DNA from: Candidatus Thermoplasmatota archaeon
Lineage (GTDB): Archaea > Thermoplasmatota > Thermoplasmata > RBG-16-68-12 > JAGMCJ01
NCBI GenBank assembly: GCA_022848865.1
Contig: JAJISE010000009.1
Location: 1 to 53,500 of the forward strand
Direction: 5' to 3'
DNA: 53,500 nt
Every line of letters starts with the position of its first letter. The first letter of the stretch is position 1. Of the stretch, positions 1 through 8,497 are shown piece after piece. The notes below the pieces were generated by a model. It was not told the origin of the DNA and did no database searches. It saw only the letters and a list, made by a program, of their open reading frames with translations. A program made the translations under genes and the position numbers.

Positions 1-907
1 AGTCGGCACCGCGCTCCTCGACCACCTCTCCTACAAAGACGTCCCCGACCTTTGTCCGCCATATCTTCGCTCCAGAGAGTATGTCATCGAGTACCATCGA
101 CCCGTTTATGGGGACCACGAGAGAGTTCTTCACTTCCTCCTTCGCGAATACCGGGAGTAAGGCTTCTCCGCCAGCGTAGTTGCCCTTTTCGTCGACGGCG
201 ACCATTCTGTCTCCGTCGCCGTCATGTGCGATTCCCAGGTCAGCGTTCTTTGAGCGAACCGCCTCTTTCAATGCTGCCAGATTCTTCTCAACTGGCTCCG
301 AGCCCCTGCTCCGAAATCGCCCGTCGGGTTTGCAGTTAAGAGGGATGACCTCGCACCCCATTCTCTCGAGCACTTGTGGCGAGATCTCTGCAGTCGCGCC
401 CCCGCCGCAATCGACAACAACGCGAACCGTCGACTCAGGAACATGATCCAGGATGGAATCGATGTGATCAGCAATCGCGTTCTCCAGCACGTCGATCCTT
501 CCCACTCTGTCCCAAGTCGTCTTGACAAAGCTTCCCTGCTCAATCCGACTCTCGATTCCCGCCCTTTGAACGGAAACGAAGGAGAGCCCATTCGGGTTCC
601 AAAGCTTGACCCCATTGTACTCTGGCGGGTTGTGCGAGGCGGTTATCATCGCTCCGCAGGCGTGGTTCCTGCCCGCCCAAGCGAGCGTTGGCGTAGAGAC
701 CATTCCCGCCAAAGAGCAGTCGCGTCCCGCAGAAAGGAGGCCAGAGACGAGAGCACACTCCAGCATCTCGCTCGAGGTCCTGGGATCGTGGCCCACGACG
801 CAATCCTCGTACTCCGCGCCGATGGCCCGCCCAATGTCGCGAAAAAGCTCGATGGTGATCTCCTCGCCGACCCTCCCGCGAATCCCAGAGGTCCCGAACA
901 AGCCCAT
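1..907 (-). CDS. glmM: Phosphoglucosamine/phosphomannomutase family protein, 3' end beyond the window
   Basis: Alpha-D-phosphohexomutase, which moves phosphate between C6 and C1 of a hexose phosphate (glucosamine or mannose) for nucleotide-sugar synthesis. About 302 codons are visible. The protein begins MGLFGTSGIRG, the usual start of archaeal GlmM/ManB enzymes. The phosphoserine loop TASHNP is present (Ser near residue 91), and the metal-binding DGDGDR loop lies near residue 228. The ATG at 905-907 fits the family start exactly. The C-terminal sugar- and phosphate-binding domains lie outside the window, so glucosamine cannot be told from mannose specificity. The family call is secure; the gene symbol is the likely archaeal assignment. 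Confidence 0.9.
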   Translation of the reverse strand, partial: MGLFGTSGIRGRVGEEITIELFRDIGRAIGAEYEDCVVGHDPRTSSEMLECALVSGLLSAGRDCSLAGMVSTPTLAWAGRNHACGAMITASHNPPEYNGVKLWNPNGLSFVSVQRAGIESRIEQGSFVKTTWDRVGRIDVLENAIADHIDSILDHVPESTVRVVVDCGGGATAEISPQVLERMGCEVIPLNCKPDGRFRSRGSEPVEKNLAALKEAVRSKNADLGIAHDGDGDRMVAVDEKGNYAGGEALLPVFAKEEVKNSLVVPINGSMVLDDILSGAKIWRTKVGDVFVGEVVEERGAD

Positions 908-990
908 GGGTCCCTATCATACTTCATGTAGTTATTCTTATTCGTTTTGCCCTTCAGAACGCCTCCAGAGACTGTCTGGCTCGAAAAAGC

Positions 991-1009
991 TTTTATATGG
1001 ATTATATGA
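991..1009 (+). promoter_or_regulatory. TATA-like promoter for the small gene at 1063
   Basis: Two overlapping AT-rich boxes, TTTATATG and ATTATATGA, lie in otherwise GC-rich DNA after an A-run. They would place transcription start near 1020-1031, ahead of a GGAGG ribosome site at 1051-1055. Seen in sequence only. Confidence 0.5.
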
Positions 1010-1062
1010 TTACCACCTGGCCATAGGCCAGATATGTGACCGAAAGATTCGGAGGGCATACA

Positions 1063-1287
1063 ATGGTGATGGAAGCAATAACACCCGATAGCGCAAAGAA
1101 CATAGCGAAGAAGAAGGGACTGAAGCCGGGAAGAGTAAAAGGAACGGATGGCATCCAGTTCACGAAGGGAAGGAACGCCCGCCTAGAGATCATAACCTGG
1201 GACGAGTTCGAGAGTACGCTGAGCAAAAGGAAGCTCCAGGTCTACGAGTCCGGCGGCTGGATGAAGATAATGAAGAAGAAGAGATAA
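1063..1287 (+). CDS. Small basic hypothetical protein (74 aa)
   Basis: I do not recognise this family. The protein is about 74 aa and lysine-rich (KNIAKKKGLKPGRV near the N-terminus, KIMKKKR at the C-terminus), with a short mixed alpha/beta middle that includes RLEIITWDEFE. The basic charge could mean nucleic-acid binding, but that is inference. I chose the ATG at 1063 because GGAGG at 1051-1055 sits 7 bases before it. A GTG at 1036 in the same frame would add nine residues that include the ribosome site. It is monocistronic, between the phosphohexomutase promoter region and tRNA-Leu. Confidence 0.65.
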   Translation: MVMEAITPDSAKNIAKKKGLKPGRVKGTDGIQFTKGRNARLEIITWDEFESTLSKRKLQVYESGGWMKIMKKKR

Positions 1288-1349
1288 TCCTCTTCTATTC
1301 CCAGCGCACAATCTTTTTGTTCGCAGCCGTGTTAGAGTGAACGCTCTAT

Positions 1350-1434
1350 GCGGAGGTAACCAAGTCTGGTCAACGGTGCTAGATTCAGGGTCTAGTCTCG
1401 CAGGAGTTCCGGGGTTCGAATCCTCGCCTCCGCA
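1350..1434 (+). tRNA. tRNA-Leu(CAG)
   Basis: 85-nt class II tRNA. The acceptor stem GCGGAGG (1350-1356) pairs with CCTCCGC (1427-1433), with discriminator A at 1434. The anticodon stem CTAGA/TCTAG encloses the loop TTCAGGG, giving anticodon CAG (1386-1388), which reads CUG leucine codons. A long variable arm follows, then the T-arm with GGTTCGAATCC. There is no intron, and the 3' CCA is not encoded. Confidence 0.96.
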
Positions 1435-1525
1435 TTCTCCTGATGCTAGATTCCTGTGCGCAAATGTCGTCATCTTCACTCGGCGAGCGGGAAGTTTTCT
1501 ATAGTCGTGGTCAGTTCGATTTCTG

Positions 1526-2188
1526 ATGAGGGGGAAGAGACCGGCTCGAAGACCGGGGGCGCCGAGGAATCTGCCTCCAGATTTCCCAACTGACCCCGAA
1601 CTCTACGGTGACCCAGAGAACTGGAAATACCCGCTAGACACGCCCAGAAGGGCAAAGCTCGCCCGCCGATTCTTCAGCATGGAAAGGAGCCGCCGGAGAT
1701 ACTCGGAGGAGGAGCGGGCCTACATCGACAGCAGGATCGACTCGGCTCTGGAGAGATTCGGTATAGACTCGGAGGAGTACGGTGGTTCCGTCAAGGACTC
1801 CGAGCGCGTCCCTGACGTCGTCTTCCCCGATGATGTGGACGCGGACGCTCTCACGCTGGACGATCTCTTGCTGCATTTCGTGGGAGAGAAGAGGATGGAG
1901 AGCTCAAGGGACATTCCCCACGAAAGGATTGAGATTGAGAAGGTGACTGACGAGTACATCGTTGCGAGGGTGAAGGAGTACCTCGTCAAGGTCGACATCG
2001 GATCGAGGGTGTTCGCCCACGACTGCGGAGACTGGATAGCCTGGATGTCGAAGAAGCTCATGTGCAAGCACGTTGCCAGACTTCTGGGGACGATCGATCC
2101 ACAGGTCGCCGTGGAAATCCTCCGAGACCTCTACACGAGCAAGGGTGAGTGGACTTTCTCATCGAAGCCGAGGGAGATATTCGCATGA
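1526..2188 (+). CDS. SWIM zinc-finger-like protein
   Basis: 220-aa protein. Its N-terminus is basic and proline-rich, the middle is charged and helical, and the C-terminal quarter resembles a SWIM zinc finger: HDCGDW, then 12 residues on, MCKHVARLLG. The normal SWIM pattern is CxC...CxH. Here the first cysteine seems replaced by His or Asp, so it may bind metal through H/C/C/H or be degenerate. SWIM domains generally mediate DNA or protein contacts. A TATA-like box TTTCTATAG at about 1496-1504 lies 26 bases before the ATG, which fits a leaderless transcript. No enzymatic domain is visible. The SWIM call is moderate; the function is unknown. Confidence 0.7.
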   Translation: MRGKRPARRPGAPRNLPPDFPTDPELYGDPENWKYPLDTPRRAKLARRFFSMERSRRRYSEEERAYIDSRIDSALERFGIDSEEYGGSVKDSERVPDVVFPDDVDADALTLDDLLLHFVGEKRMESSRDIPHERIEIEKVTDEYIVARVKEYLVKVDIGSRVFAHDCGDWIAWMSKKLMCKHVARLLGTIDPQVAVEILRDLYTSKGEWTFSSKPREIFA

Positions 2189-2245
2189 CGTGCCTACGCT
2201 CAGGAACCTTTTAGTGCGAGAAAGCCGTTTGGTGAGGTTGATAGG

Positions 2246-3022
2246 ATGATGGAACTCGAGAAACTCGATGTGACGCTCAACATGAGCAGGAATGTGGAAG
2301 TGATAGAAGCGGCGATAGAATCCACCGGTCTTAGCATGGATCCTTCGGGAAACCCGACTGTACAGGATGTCGCTACCAGTCGAAACGTGCTCCAGTTAAT
2401 CGATGTGAAGGTGAAGGAGGCCGAGGAGTACTTCTGGCGCCCGCTCGATTCTCCCGAGGTCTACAAGAGACTGACGGACCTTGCTGTCGCAGTTGGTGAC
2501 ACCGGGATGGCGAGGGGCTACGAGATCATGATGAGAACGATAGAGGCGAACGACTTGGAGTTCCTTGGACGGATGTCCAGGTTCTACGGTAACAACAAGA
2601 AGGCTCTCGGATACTACACGAGGGCACTGGAGCTCGCTCCGGACCATCCGTTGGCGGGACCGGATGCCGAGAAGGCGTCCAAGGCGGTGGACAAGGCATC
2701 TGGAGAGCTGGAGAGGGCTCAGAGGACGCTCGGGTCCAATCCCGAGGACAAGAAGGCCTGGTACAGGCAGGCGGTCGCCTACATGAACCTCGACAAGGTA
2801 GACGAGGCTATCGAGTCATATCACAGGACGACCGAGCTAGACCCAGAGGACGCGGATGCATGGGCAAAGAAGGGAACAGCCTTGCTCAGCCTCGAGAGGT
2901 ACGATGAGGCGCGACCCCTGCTGGAGAAGGCCCTGGAGCTGAAGCCGAACTCCCTGACAGCCAAGAGGGGGCTGAACTACCTCAGATACTTCACGACGGG
3001 CGTGGCGACCGACCTGGACTGA
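2246..3022 (+). CDS. TPR-repeat protein
   Basis: 258 aa. The first 90 residues form a helical region without a recognised domain. At least three tetratricopeptide repeats follow, for example KKALGYYTRALELAPDHPLA, AWYRQAVAYMNLDKVDEAIE and AWAKKGTALLSLERYDEARP, with the W/Y, G, Y, A and P positions of TPR. It is probably a cytosolic scaffold; there is no signal or membrane segment. The start is ATG 2246 or the next codon, ATG 2249. A TATA-like CTTTTAGTG lies near 2212. It stands alone on the plus strand and ends two bases before the convergent nitroreductase. It is one of six TPR genes in the window. Confidence 0.85.
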   Translation: MMELEKLDVTLNMSRNVEVIEAAIESTGLSMDPSGNPTVQDVATSRNVLQLIDVKVKEAEEYFWRPLDSPEVYKRLTDLAVAVGDTGMARGYEIMMRTIEANDLEFLGRMSRFYGNNKKALGYYTRALELAPDHPLAGPDAEKASKAVDKASGELERAQRTLGSNPEDKKAWYRQAVAYMNLDKVDEAIESYHRTTELDPEDADAWAKKGTALLSLERYDEARPLLEKALELKPNSLTAKRGLNYLRYFTTGVATDLD

Positions 3023-3024
3023 CG

Positions 3025-3594
3025 CTACTCCGTGAAGGGATTCCCCCAGGAGTCCAGGAAGAAGTCATCGTCGATGGGATCCCGTTCTGGCCTTTCTGGC
3101 TCGATTTCCCTCTGTTTCTCCGAGAGAAGGCTATCATCGTCACCCTGATGGGCGCAGACGATCAGGGTGATGACAACGTAGTCTTCAGGAATGCCGAGCG
3201 CCTTCTTGACTGCCTCGGGGTCATAGCCGGCGATGGGATGGGCGATGAGATTCAGTTCCACGGCTCGCAGGATCAGTTGACTGACGGATAGTCCGCAGTC
3301 GAAGAGGAAGTAGTCGCGCCCGTCGGAGAGCTTGCAGTCATCATCCCGCCTGGCGGCAACAGCGATTATCAAGGGTGCCCTCGTGGCCCAGTTGTTCCCG
3401 CCCGGCAGGGCATCCTTCACCGCGGACAGGGCAGGCTCAGCCTGCGCGAAGATGAATCGCCAGGGCTGATTGTTGAAGCAGGACGGTGCGAGTCGCGCGG
3501 CCTCGACCAGGGAGTTGACTGCTTCATTTCCTATCGAACGGTCGCTGAGAACCCTCAGGGCTCTCCTTGCGCGTATGGCATCTGCAACATCCAT
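3025..3594 (-). CDS. Nitroreductase family protein (FMN-dependent)
   Basis: 189 aa, normal size for a compact nitroreductase-fold NAD(P)H:FMN oxidoreductase. Family marks are the N-terminal RRALRVLSDRSI, which contacts FMN phosphate, LAPSCFNNQPWRFIFAQ, the middle DCGLSVSQLILRAVELNL, and GIPEDYVVITLIVCAHQ near the C-terminus. Members reduce nitro groups, quinones or flavins; the substrate cannot be read from the sequence. A GAGGTG site lies 5 bases before the ATG. It is convergent with the TPR gene and upstream, on the same strand, from nothing clearly related. Confidence 0.88.
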   Translation of the reverse strand: MDVADAIRARRALRVLSDRSIGNEAVNSLVEAARLAPSCFNNQPWRFIFAQAEPALSAVKDALPGGNNWATRAPLIIAVAARRDDDCKLSDGRDYFLFDCGLSVSQLILRAVELNLIAHPIAGYDPEAVKKALGIPEDYVVITLIVCAHQGDDDSLLSEKQREIEPERPERDPIDDDFFLDSWGNPFTE

Positions 3595-3652
3595 CTGAAC
3601 ACCTCATTGGCGGTATGCCCGGCTCCGTAGAAAAGCTTTCATCCTGCTCATA

Positions 3653-4450
3653 TCAGGTCAGAATGGAGTAGAGATCGATGCTCATCTTGGCGGCCGCAAG
3701 GAATATCACGATGATGAAAATGAGAGCGACCATCCTGCTCTTGAGCTTCTCCAGCCCCCACCTTGACCCCACGAAGGCGCCGACGAAGACGAAGGGCCAG
3801 AGTAGGAATATGAGATTGAAGTCTATCGGCTCCGGGGTTCCAAGGAAGAGATATGTCATGAACCCAAAAGCGCCTGTGAATATGATCATGAGGCTCGATG
3901 TTCCGATTGCTCTTCTCGCCCCCCGCCCGAGGACATACTCCATCAGCGGGACGTTGATCAATCCCCCGCCGATTCCGAGACTGCCCGATGTGAACCCTGA
4001 CGCGAGCGTTCCGGTAGAGCTGGCAATCCTTCGCGGTCTGGTGAGTTTCGAGTCGTCGTCGGCGTCCTCGTCCCTGGTCTCCCGGATCCAGTCCCTGAGC
4101 ATTTTCGAGGACATGAGCAGAATGACCGCAATGAAGACGGAGTAGAAGATCTCCTTGGGCACGTTGAGATTGAAGAGAACGCCAAGAACCGCGCCAATCA
4201 GGGCTCCAGAGAGAAGCATGAGGGCGAGGTTGAAATCGACCAGCCCCTTTCTCCGATGGTTGATCGTGGCGGAGAGCGCTGTGGCGACCGTGAACGTCAG
4301 AGATATCGGGACGACGACCTCCTTCACGTATGGCGTGAAGGAGAGAAGGATGGGGACGTAGAGGAGCCCGCCGCCCAGGCCGAGGTTCGAGTAGACGAAG
4401 GCGACGCCAAAGACCATGACTATCAGGAGAGCGATGGTCCAGAAGTCCAT
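3653..4450 (-). CDS. Sulfite exporter TauE/SafE (TSUP) family membrane protein
   Basis: 265 aa with about eight hydrophobic segments. Two halves each carry the family's glycine-rich loop: LGLGGGLLYVPILLSF near residue 25 and SLGIGGGLINVPLMEY near residue 160. They are separated by a charged cytosolic loop (RETRDEDADDDSK). TSUP proteins move small organic or inorganic sulfur anions such as sulfite, sulfoacetate or thiosulfate across the membrane. The substrate is unknown here. A TATA-like AGTTTAATAG lies about 30 bases before the ATG, so it is probably transcribed alone. The adjacent ThiI-like gene is divergent, and a shared sulfur theme is only suggestive. Confidence 0.9.
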   Translation of the reverse strand: MDFWTIALLIVMVFGVAFVYSNLGLGGGLLYVPILLSFTPYVKEVVVPISLTFTVATALSATINHRRKGLVDFNLALMLLSGALIGAVLGVLFNLNVPKEIFYSVFIAVILLMSSKMLRDWIRETRDEDADDDSKLTRPRRIASSTGTLASGFTSGSLGIGGGLINVPLMEYVLGRGARRAIGTSSLMIIFTGAFGFMTYLFLGTPEPIDFNLIFLLWPFVFVGAFVGSRWGLEKLKSRMVALIFIIVIFLAAAKMSIDLYSILT

Positions 4451-4523
4451 CGGGCGGGAATGTGTGTGACGCCTATTAAACTACCGAGAAGGATATTAGC
4501 GGTGGCGTGCATGAGGAGGATGA

Positions 4524-5375
4524 ATGACCAGGTTCCTGATCAGGTATGGCGAGATAGCCCTGAAAGGCGATTGGGTTAGGAAGAAGTTCCAGGACAAGCT
4601 GGTCGCCAACATCCAGGACTACTTCCTTCACGAGCGCATCCAGTGCATGATGAGGTCGGAGCGCGGAAGGATCTTTCTGGACACGGACGAGATCCCGCGA
4701 GCCTCGGATTTACTGAGCAGGATATTCGGGATCACTTCCTTCAGCGCCGTGGAGACTACGAGCTCCGACATGAAGGACGTGGCGCAACTCGCCGCTGAAC
4801 AGTTCGGCACCAAACTCAAGCGGGGAACCAGTTTCGCGGTGAGGGCCAGGAGATCTGGGAACCATAAGTACACGAGTCCAGAATTGGCGGGCTATGTGGG
4901 CGGTGCAATGCAATCGGCGTTCGAGGACCTGGCGGTGGACTTGAGCAATCCGGATCTTGAGATCTTCATCGAGGTCAGAGGGAAGGAGGCCTACGTTTTT
5001 GGCGGGAGGACGCCGGGACCGGGCGGGATGCCCATGGGCACCCAGGGCACCGTTCTCGCAGCCGTGTTCTCCGACGAGGGCGTGGCCGGAGCGTGGCTCA
5101 TGATGAAGAGAGGGTGCAAGGTTCACATCGCCCACTCCGATCAGCAGGATAATGTTGAACCGCTCAAGAAGTGGGATATCCGTTTGATGACCCACCGCCT
5201 CAATGATGCGTCCGAGCTGGATTCCATAGTGAAGGAGACCGGCTCCCAGGGTTTCGTGACGGTCTGGCGGGAGAGGAGGCGCTCCGTGCCGACCAAGAAC
5301 GTCCCTGTCTTCTACCCGACGATCGGGTTGACACAAAAGGAGTTGGATGACCTTCTGCGGAGGATTGGAAGCTAG
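4524..5375 (+). CDS. ThiI-like THUMP protein with degenerate ATP-binding loop
   Basis: 283 aa. The N-terminal ferredoxin-like part (FLIRYGEIALKG, residues 3-14) and THUMP domain (about 60-165) match ThiI, the tRNA 4-thiouridine synthetase. At the junction the ThiI signature PMGTQGTVL is kept, and LMMKRGCKV follows. The PP-loop between them, normally SGGxDSPVA, is FSDEGVAGA (from about residue 182), so the ATP pyrophosphatase motif is gone. The C-terminal domain is also shorter than the roughly 380 aa expected. It probably still binds tRNA through THUMP but should not adenylate uridine by the normal route. The start is well set by GAGGAGG just before ATG 4524. It may be a paralogue with a binding role. 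Confidence 0.85.
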   Translation: MTRFLIRYGEIALKGDWVRKKFQDKLVANIQDYFLHERIQCMMRSERGRIFLDTDEIPRASDLLSRIFGITSFSAVETTSSDMKDVAQLAAEQFGTKLKRGTSFAVRARRSGNHKYTSPELAGYVGGAMQSAFEDLAVDLSNPDLEIFIEVRGKEAYVFGGRTPGPGGMPMGTQGTVLAAVFSDEGVAGAWLMMKRGCKVHIAHSDQQDNVEPLKKWDIRLMTHRLNDASELDSIVKETGSQGFVTVWRERRRSVPTKNVPVFYPTIGLTQKELDDLLRRIGS

Positions 5376-5376
5376 C

Positions 5377-6009
5377 CTACTTCCCCTTGTTGTCGTGAGC
5401 TTTCAAGGACGGGCGGATCTTCTCCGCACCCTTGCCCTTCTTCCTCAGTCCGCGACCCTTCTTTCCGGCCGATGTCAGACCCCGGTAGACCCTGCGCTTG
5501 TGAGGAGGATTTCCTATCCACGAGATCTTTGGGTCGCTTTTTATCACGGGATGATGCGGGTCGACCAGAATGACTTCATAGTACTTGCTCATCCCGTCCT
5601 CACCCACCCAGTAGGAGTTTAGAACCTCCAGGTTCGGGTGCCTCTTGGCGGTCCTTTCCTCGGCTATCCTCTGGATGCTCTTTGCCATCGTGATTTTCTT
5701 CAAGCCTTTCCTCTTGGGCCTTCGACCGCCCTTGATGGTGTGCTTTCGCAAGCCTCCTCTCCTAACTCTCGCCCGCACGATGACGTAGCCCTGCTTCGCC
5801 TTGTACCCGAGGGCCCGGGCGCGGTCAATCCTCGTGGGCCTCTCGACCCTCTGGAAGGAGGGACCTTTCCTCCACTCGATCATCCTGCGCCACTGCAATT
5901 CCTTGACGTAGCTGGCGTCAGGGTCCTTCCAAGCATCTCTTACAAAATGATACATGCTCCGGGTCTCAGCGGATTCTTCCGCTTCCCCTTCTTCGGTTTT
6001 CTCGTTCAT
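5377..6009 (-). CDS. rpl15e: 50S ribosomal protein L15e
   Basis: Large-subunit ribosomal protein found in archaea and eukaryotes. The L15e core is easily read: [13 protein letters not shown], then [20 protein letters not shown], the basic [36 protein letters not shown] and [18 protein letters not shown]. The 210 aa include an acidic N-terminal extension of about 18 residues before the usual start. AGGAGG lies 7 bases before ATG 6009, so the extension is probably real. A TATA-like CATTTATACG at about 6102-6111 (minus strand) gives a 70-base leader. The gene follows polB on the same strand but seems to have its own promoter. Confidence 0.96.
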   Translation of the reverse strand: MNEKTEEGEAEESAETRSMYHFVRDAWKDPDASYVKELQWRRMIEWRKGPSFQRVERPTRIDRARALGYKAKQGYVIVRARVRRGGLRKHTIKGGRRPKRKGLKKITMAKSIQRIAEERTAKRHPNLEVLNSYWVGEDGMSKYYEVILVDPHHPVIKSDPKISWIGNPPHKRRVYRGLTSAGKKGRGLRKKGKGAEKIRPSLKAHDNKGK

Positions 6010-6101
6010 TCACTGCCCTCCTGGGCGTTTGTGGATTCACCTTTCGGCACATCTCCGGCGAGATCTTCTCTCGCGACTTGGGCGCTGTAAGGATTCACCT
6101 C

Positions 6102-6112
6102 GTATAAATGGC
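6102..6112 (-). promoter_or_regulatory. TATA-like promoter of rpl15e
   Basis: The minus-strand sequence CATTTATACGAG lies between polB and rpl15e. It is the only AT-rich stretch in this 117-base gap and predicts transcription starting near 6080. Confidence 0.45.
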
Positions 6113-6126
6113 TTTGCCGAGCCGGT

Positions 6127-8496
6127 TCACATGAAGTCCTTCAGGGTGAGTTTCTTCTCTGTCTTCTTCACCCTTGTCTCGTCCCTCCTCTTCGAGTCGA
6201 ATTCGTCGCGGAACAGGGTGACCTGCTGACTTCCCGCCAAAAGGCTCTTATCGTCCCATCCGAAGACTTCCGTGACGTAGGCGAGCGTGTGCGCCAGCCT
6301 GCGAGCGTAGTAGTTCCAATCAGGCGATCCATCGAACTCCCTGCCGCTGACGTACGGGTGGATCCGCTGCGGCGATTTCTTCGCGTCTGTGACTATCCAG
6401 GAGACCTTCATTCCGGGAACGACCTCGTAGCCCCACTTCTTCAACTTGCGCGCCGCTTGGACGTTCGGAAGCGCATCTGGAGTGACGTAGTCCTTCTCGG
6501 CCTTCACGGATCTCGATATGACCAGTTTCTCATGGGACACCTTTCCCTCCTTGGTGTCGGCAACGAGGTCCCTTGCGATGCGGACCGCACCGTCTATGTC
6601 ATCCTCCATCATCCGCTCGAAGAGCATTGCCTGCCCCTCGCTCTGAAGATCGAAGGCATCCGTCCTCCTGAGCTCGTAACCGCGAACGAGAAGGTCCTCC
6701 TCTGGCCACAGGACCTTGCCGACATATCTCTTCTTCCTCCCGTGAGAGAAGAACGGGTCCATGACCTTCTCGAATTCAAGAATCGCCCCGCCCTTTGAGA
6801 ACCTCTTGGCGATTTCCTGCCCCATCTTCACGGCGCCATCCAAACTCTCCTCGGGTGACTGGAAGAACACGCTGTCCGTGTCACCGTAGATCACGCTGAT
6901 GTCCTCGTCCTCGAGCTGGGAGATCAGGGCCTTGGTGTTCTCTCTGGCAATCGCGGTTATGGTAGCACCGATCTTGGGATTGGTGAACCTGTAGAAGCTC
7001 GATGCGAAGACGCCGTAGAACGCGTTCATCAGGATCTTGATGGCGTTCTGCAATCCGTTGTAGTACTTCCTCTTCTCCCCTTTGGCTTCCTTCATGAGGG
7101 CCTTCGCTTCGTCACGTTCCTCCATCAGGTCGCTGAGGATTTTTGGCAGAAGGCCTGGTTTCTGGTCTTTGCTCAGGAACCTCTCCCCTGTGGGACTTGA
7201 GAATGTCCCCTCCTCGGAGAGTGTCGTGAAGCAGATGTTGTTGGCGATGATCAGATTCGGATACATCGCCTTGAAGTCAAGGACGCAGACCCAGTGGTAC
7301 AGCCCGGACGGGATTGTGTGAACGTAGCCGCCCTCTATGGACTCCCCTTTGCGACCCTGGCGGGTCATCGGTACTCCCACGCCCGCGCGATCGGCGGCCC
7401 TGATGAGCAAGGAGTCTATCAGCGATGATGTCCTCCCGTTCAGGACGTAATCGACCGGAAGCTTGGAGACCGCCCCAAGGTCCATCGATTTCTCCAGGAT
7501 GGCTATGTCCTCCAAGATGCGAAGTGCGAGCTCGGCGTCCTTCTTGCAGTACCGGATCACCCGGTCCTTGTCCCTCTTCCACTCCTCATCTATCTTGGTT
7601 GGATCGACGTCCTTCTTCCCTTCCCCGAGAACAAGCTTCGCCACGTGGTCGAGCGTCTCTTGCTTCGGCCGCAGCTCCCTTTTGGCGTTCCACCACGCAT
7701 CAGCGACTATTCGGCCGTAGATTCGCCAGAACCGTCCGCCGCCCTCCCGCATACGGATCTCATTTCTTGAGAGGTGAAGGTCGGGGATGCCGTTCTTCCT
7801 GGCTCTCTCGAGAAGAACCGGTATGTCGTACCCATCGATGTTGTATCCGGTGATCACGTCGGGGTCCTTCTCTTTCACGTAGTTCACAAAGCCCTCGATC
7901 ATCTCCTTCTCCGGGCCTTCGAAGCACTTCTCATGGAGCTCGCCGTTCTCCCTCAGGGCACAGCATATCGTGAATATCGTCCCGTCCTTGATGCTGTTCT
8001 CGATGTCGAAGCTCAGAATCGTCAGGCGGGGACTGAACGGTTCGATCTGCCCGAACGTCTCGGCCTTGACAACGATATCCGTGCTGTAAGGACCCTCCAC
8101 CTCTTCTCCCTCAATCCTCACGCATGAACCCAGGTCCTGATCGAAGATGAAGCGGAGTGCGAATGGTATGTCAGCCGCCAGAACGCGACAATGGCTTTTC
8201 GCTCGCGTCCTGTATTCGGGCGTTCTCCGGGGCAATCGCAGGAAGACCTTCTTGCAGTCCCTCGTCTCGCCGTCGGTCCAGAGCTGCACGTCCTCCATTC
8301 TCCTGACCTCGGGATCGCGTTCGAAGTCGTCAACGAGAACCTTGGGCGGCTCGACTATGTAGAAGTAGGGATGGAACCCTTCGACCCTTATGGATATGGA
8401 CATATCATCACGAGTCTTCCCGAAAAGTTCGACGACGACCCCCTCACCCTCTTCTTTGTAGGAGGCGTTGAGCAGTCTGACATCCCAGCTTCCCAT
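6127..8496 (-). CDS. polB: Family B DNA polymerase
   Basis: 789-aa replicative-type archaeal PolB with 3'-5' exonuclease. Exo I is SFDIENS near residue 162, with Exo II YNIDGYDIPV downstream. Polymerase motif A is LDFKAMYPNLI near 405, motif B is KILMNAFYGVFASS, and motif C is YGDTDS near 535. The KKRY template-contact motif lies near 588. The C-terminal KKLTLKDFM could be a PCNA-interacting tail of the QxxLxxF type, although the fit is loose; that is inference. Its start follows the stop of the YchF-like GTPase by one base, so the two are translationally coupled. All catalytic aspartates appear present. Confidence 0.97.
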   Translation of the reverse strand: MGSWDVRLLNASYKEEGEGVVVELFGKTRDDMSISIRVEGFHPYFYIVEPPKVLVDDFERDPEVRRMEDVQLWTDGETRDCKKVFLRLPRRTPEYRTRAKSHCRVLAADIPFALRFIFDQDLGSCVRIEGEEVEGPYSTDIVVKAETFGQIEPFSPRLTILSFDIENSIKDGTIFTICCALRENGELHEKCFEGPEKEMIEGFVNYVKEKDPDVITGYNIDGYDIPVLLERARKNGIPDLHLSRNEIRMREGGGRFWRIYGRIVADAWWNAKRELRPKQETLDHVAKLVLGEGKKDVDPTKIDEEWKRDKDRVIRYCKKDAELALRILEDIAILEKSMDLGAVSKLPVDYVLNGRTSSLIDSLLIRAADRAGVGVPMTRQGRKGESIEGGYVHTIPSGLYHWVCVLDFKAMYPNLIIANNICFTTLSEEGTFSSPTGERFLSKDQKPGLLPKILSDLMEERDEAKALMKEAKGEKRKYYNGLQNAIKILMNAFYGVFASSFYRFTNPKIGATITAIARENTKALISQLEDEDISVIYGDTDSVFFQSPEESLDGAVKMGQEIAKRFSKGGAILEFEKVMDPFFSHGRKKRYVGKVLWPEEDLLVRGYELRRTDAFDLQSEGQAMLFERMMEDDIDGAVRIARDLVADTKEGKVSHEKLVISRSVKAEKDYVTPDALPNVQAARKLKKWGYEVVPGMKVSWIVTDAKKSPQRIHPYVSGREFDGSPDWNYYARRLAHTLAYVTEVFGWDDKSLLAGSQQVTLFRDEFDSKRRDETRVKKTEKKLTLKDFM

Positions 8497-8497
8497 C

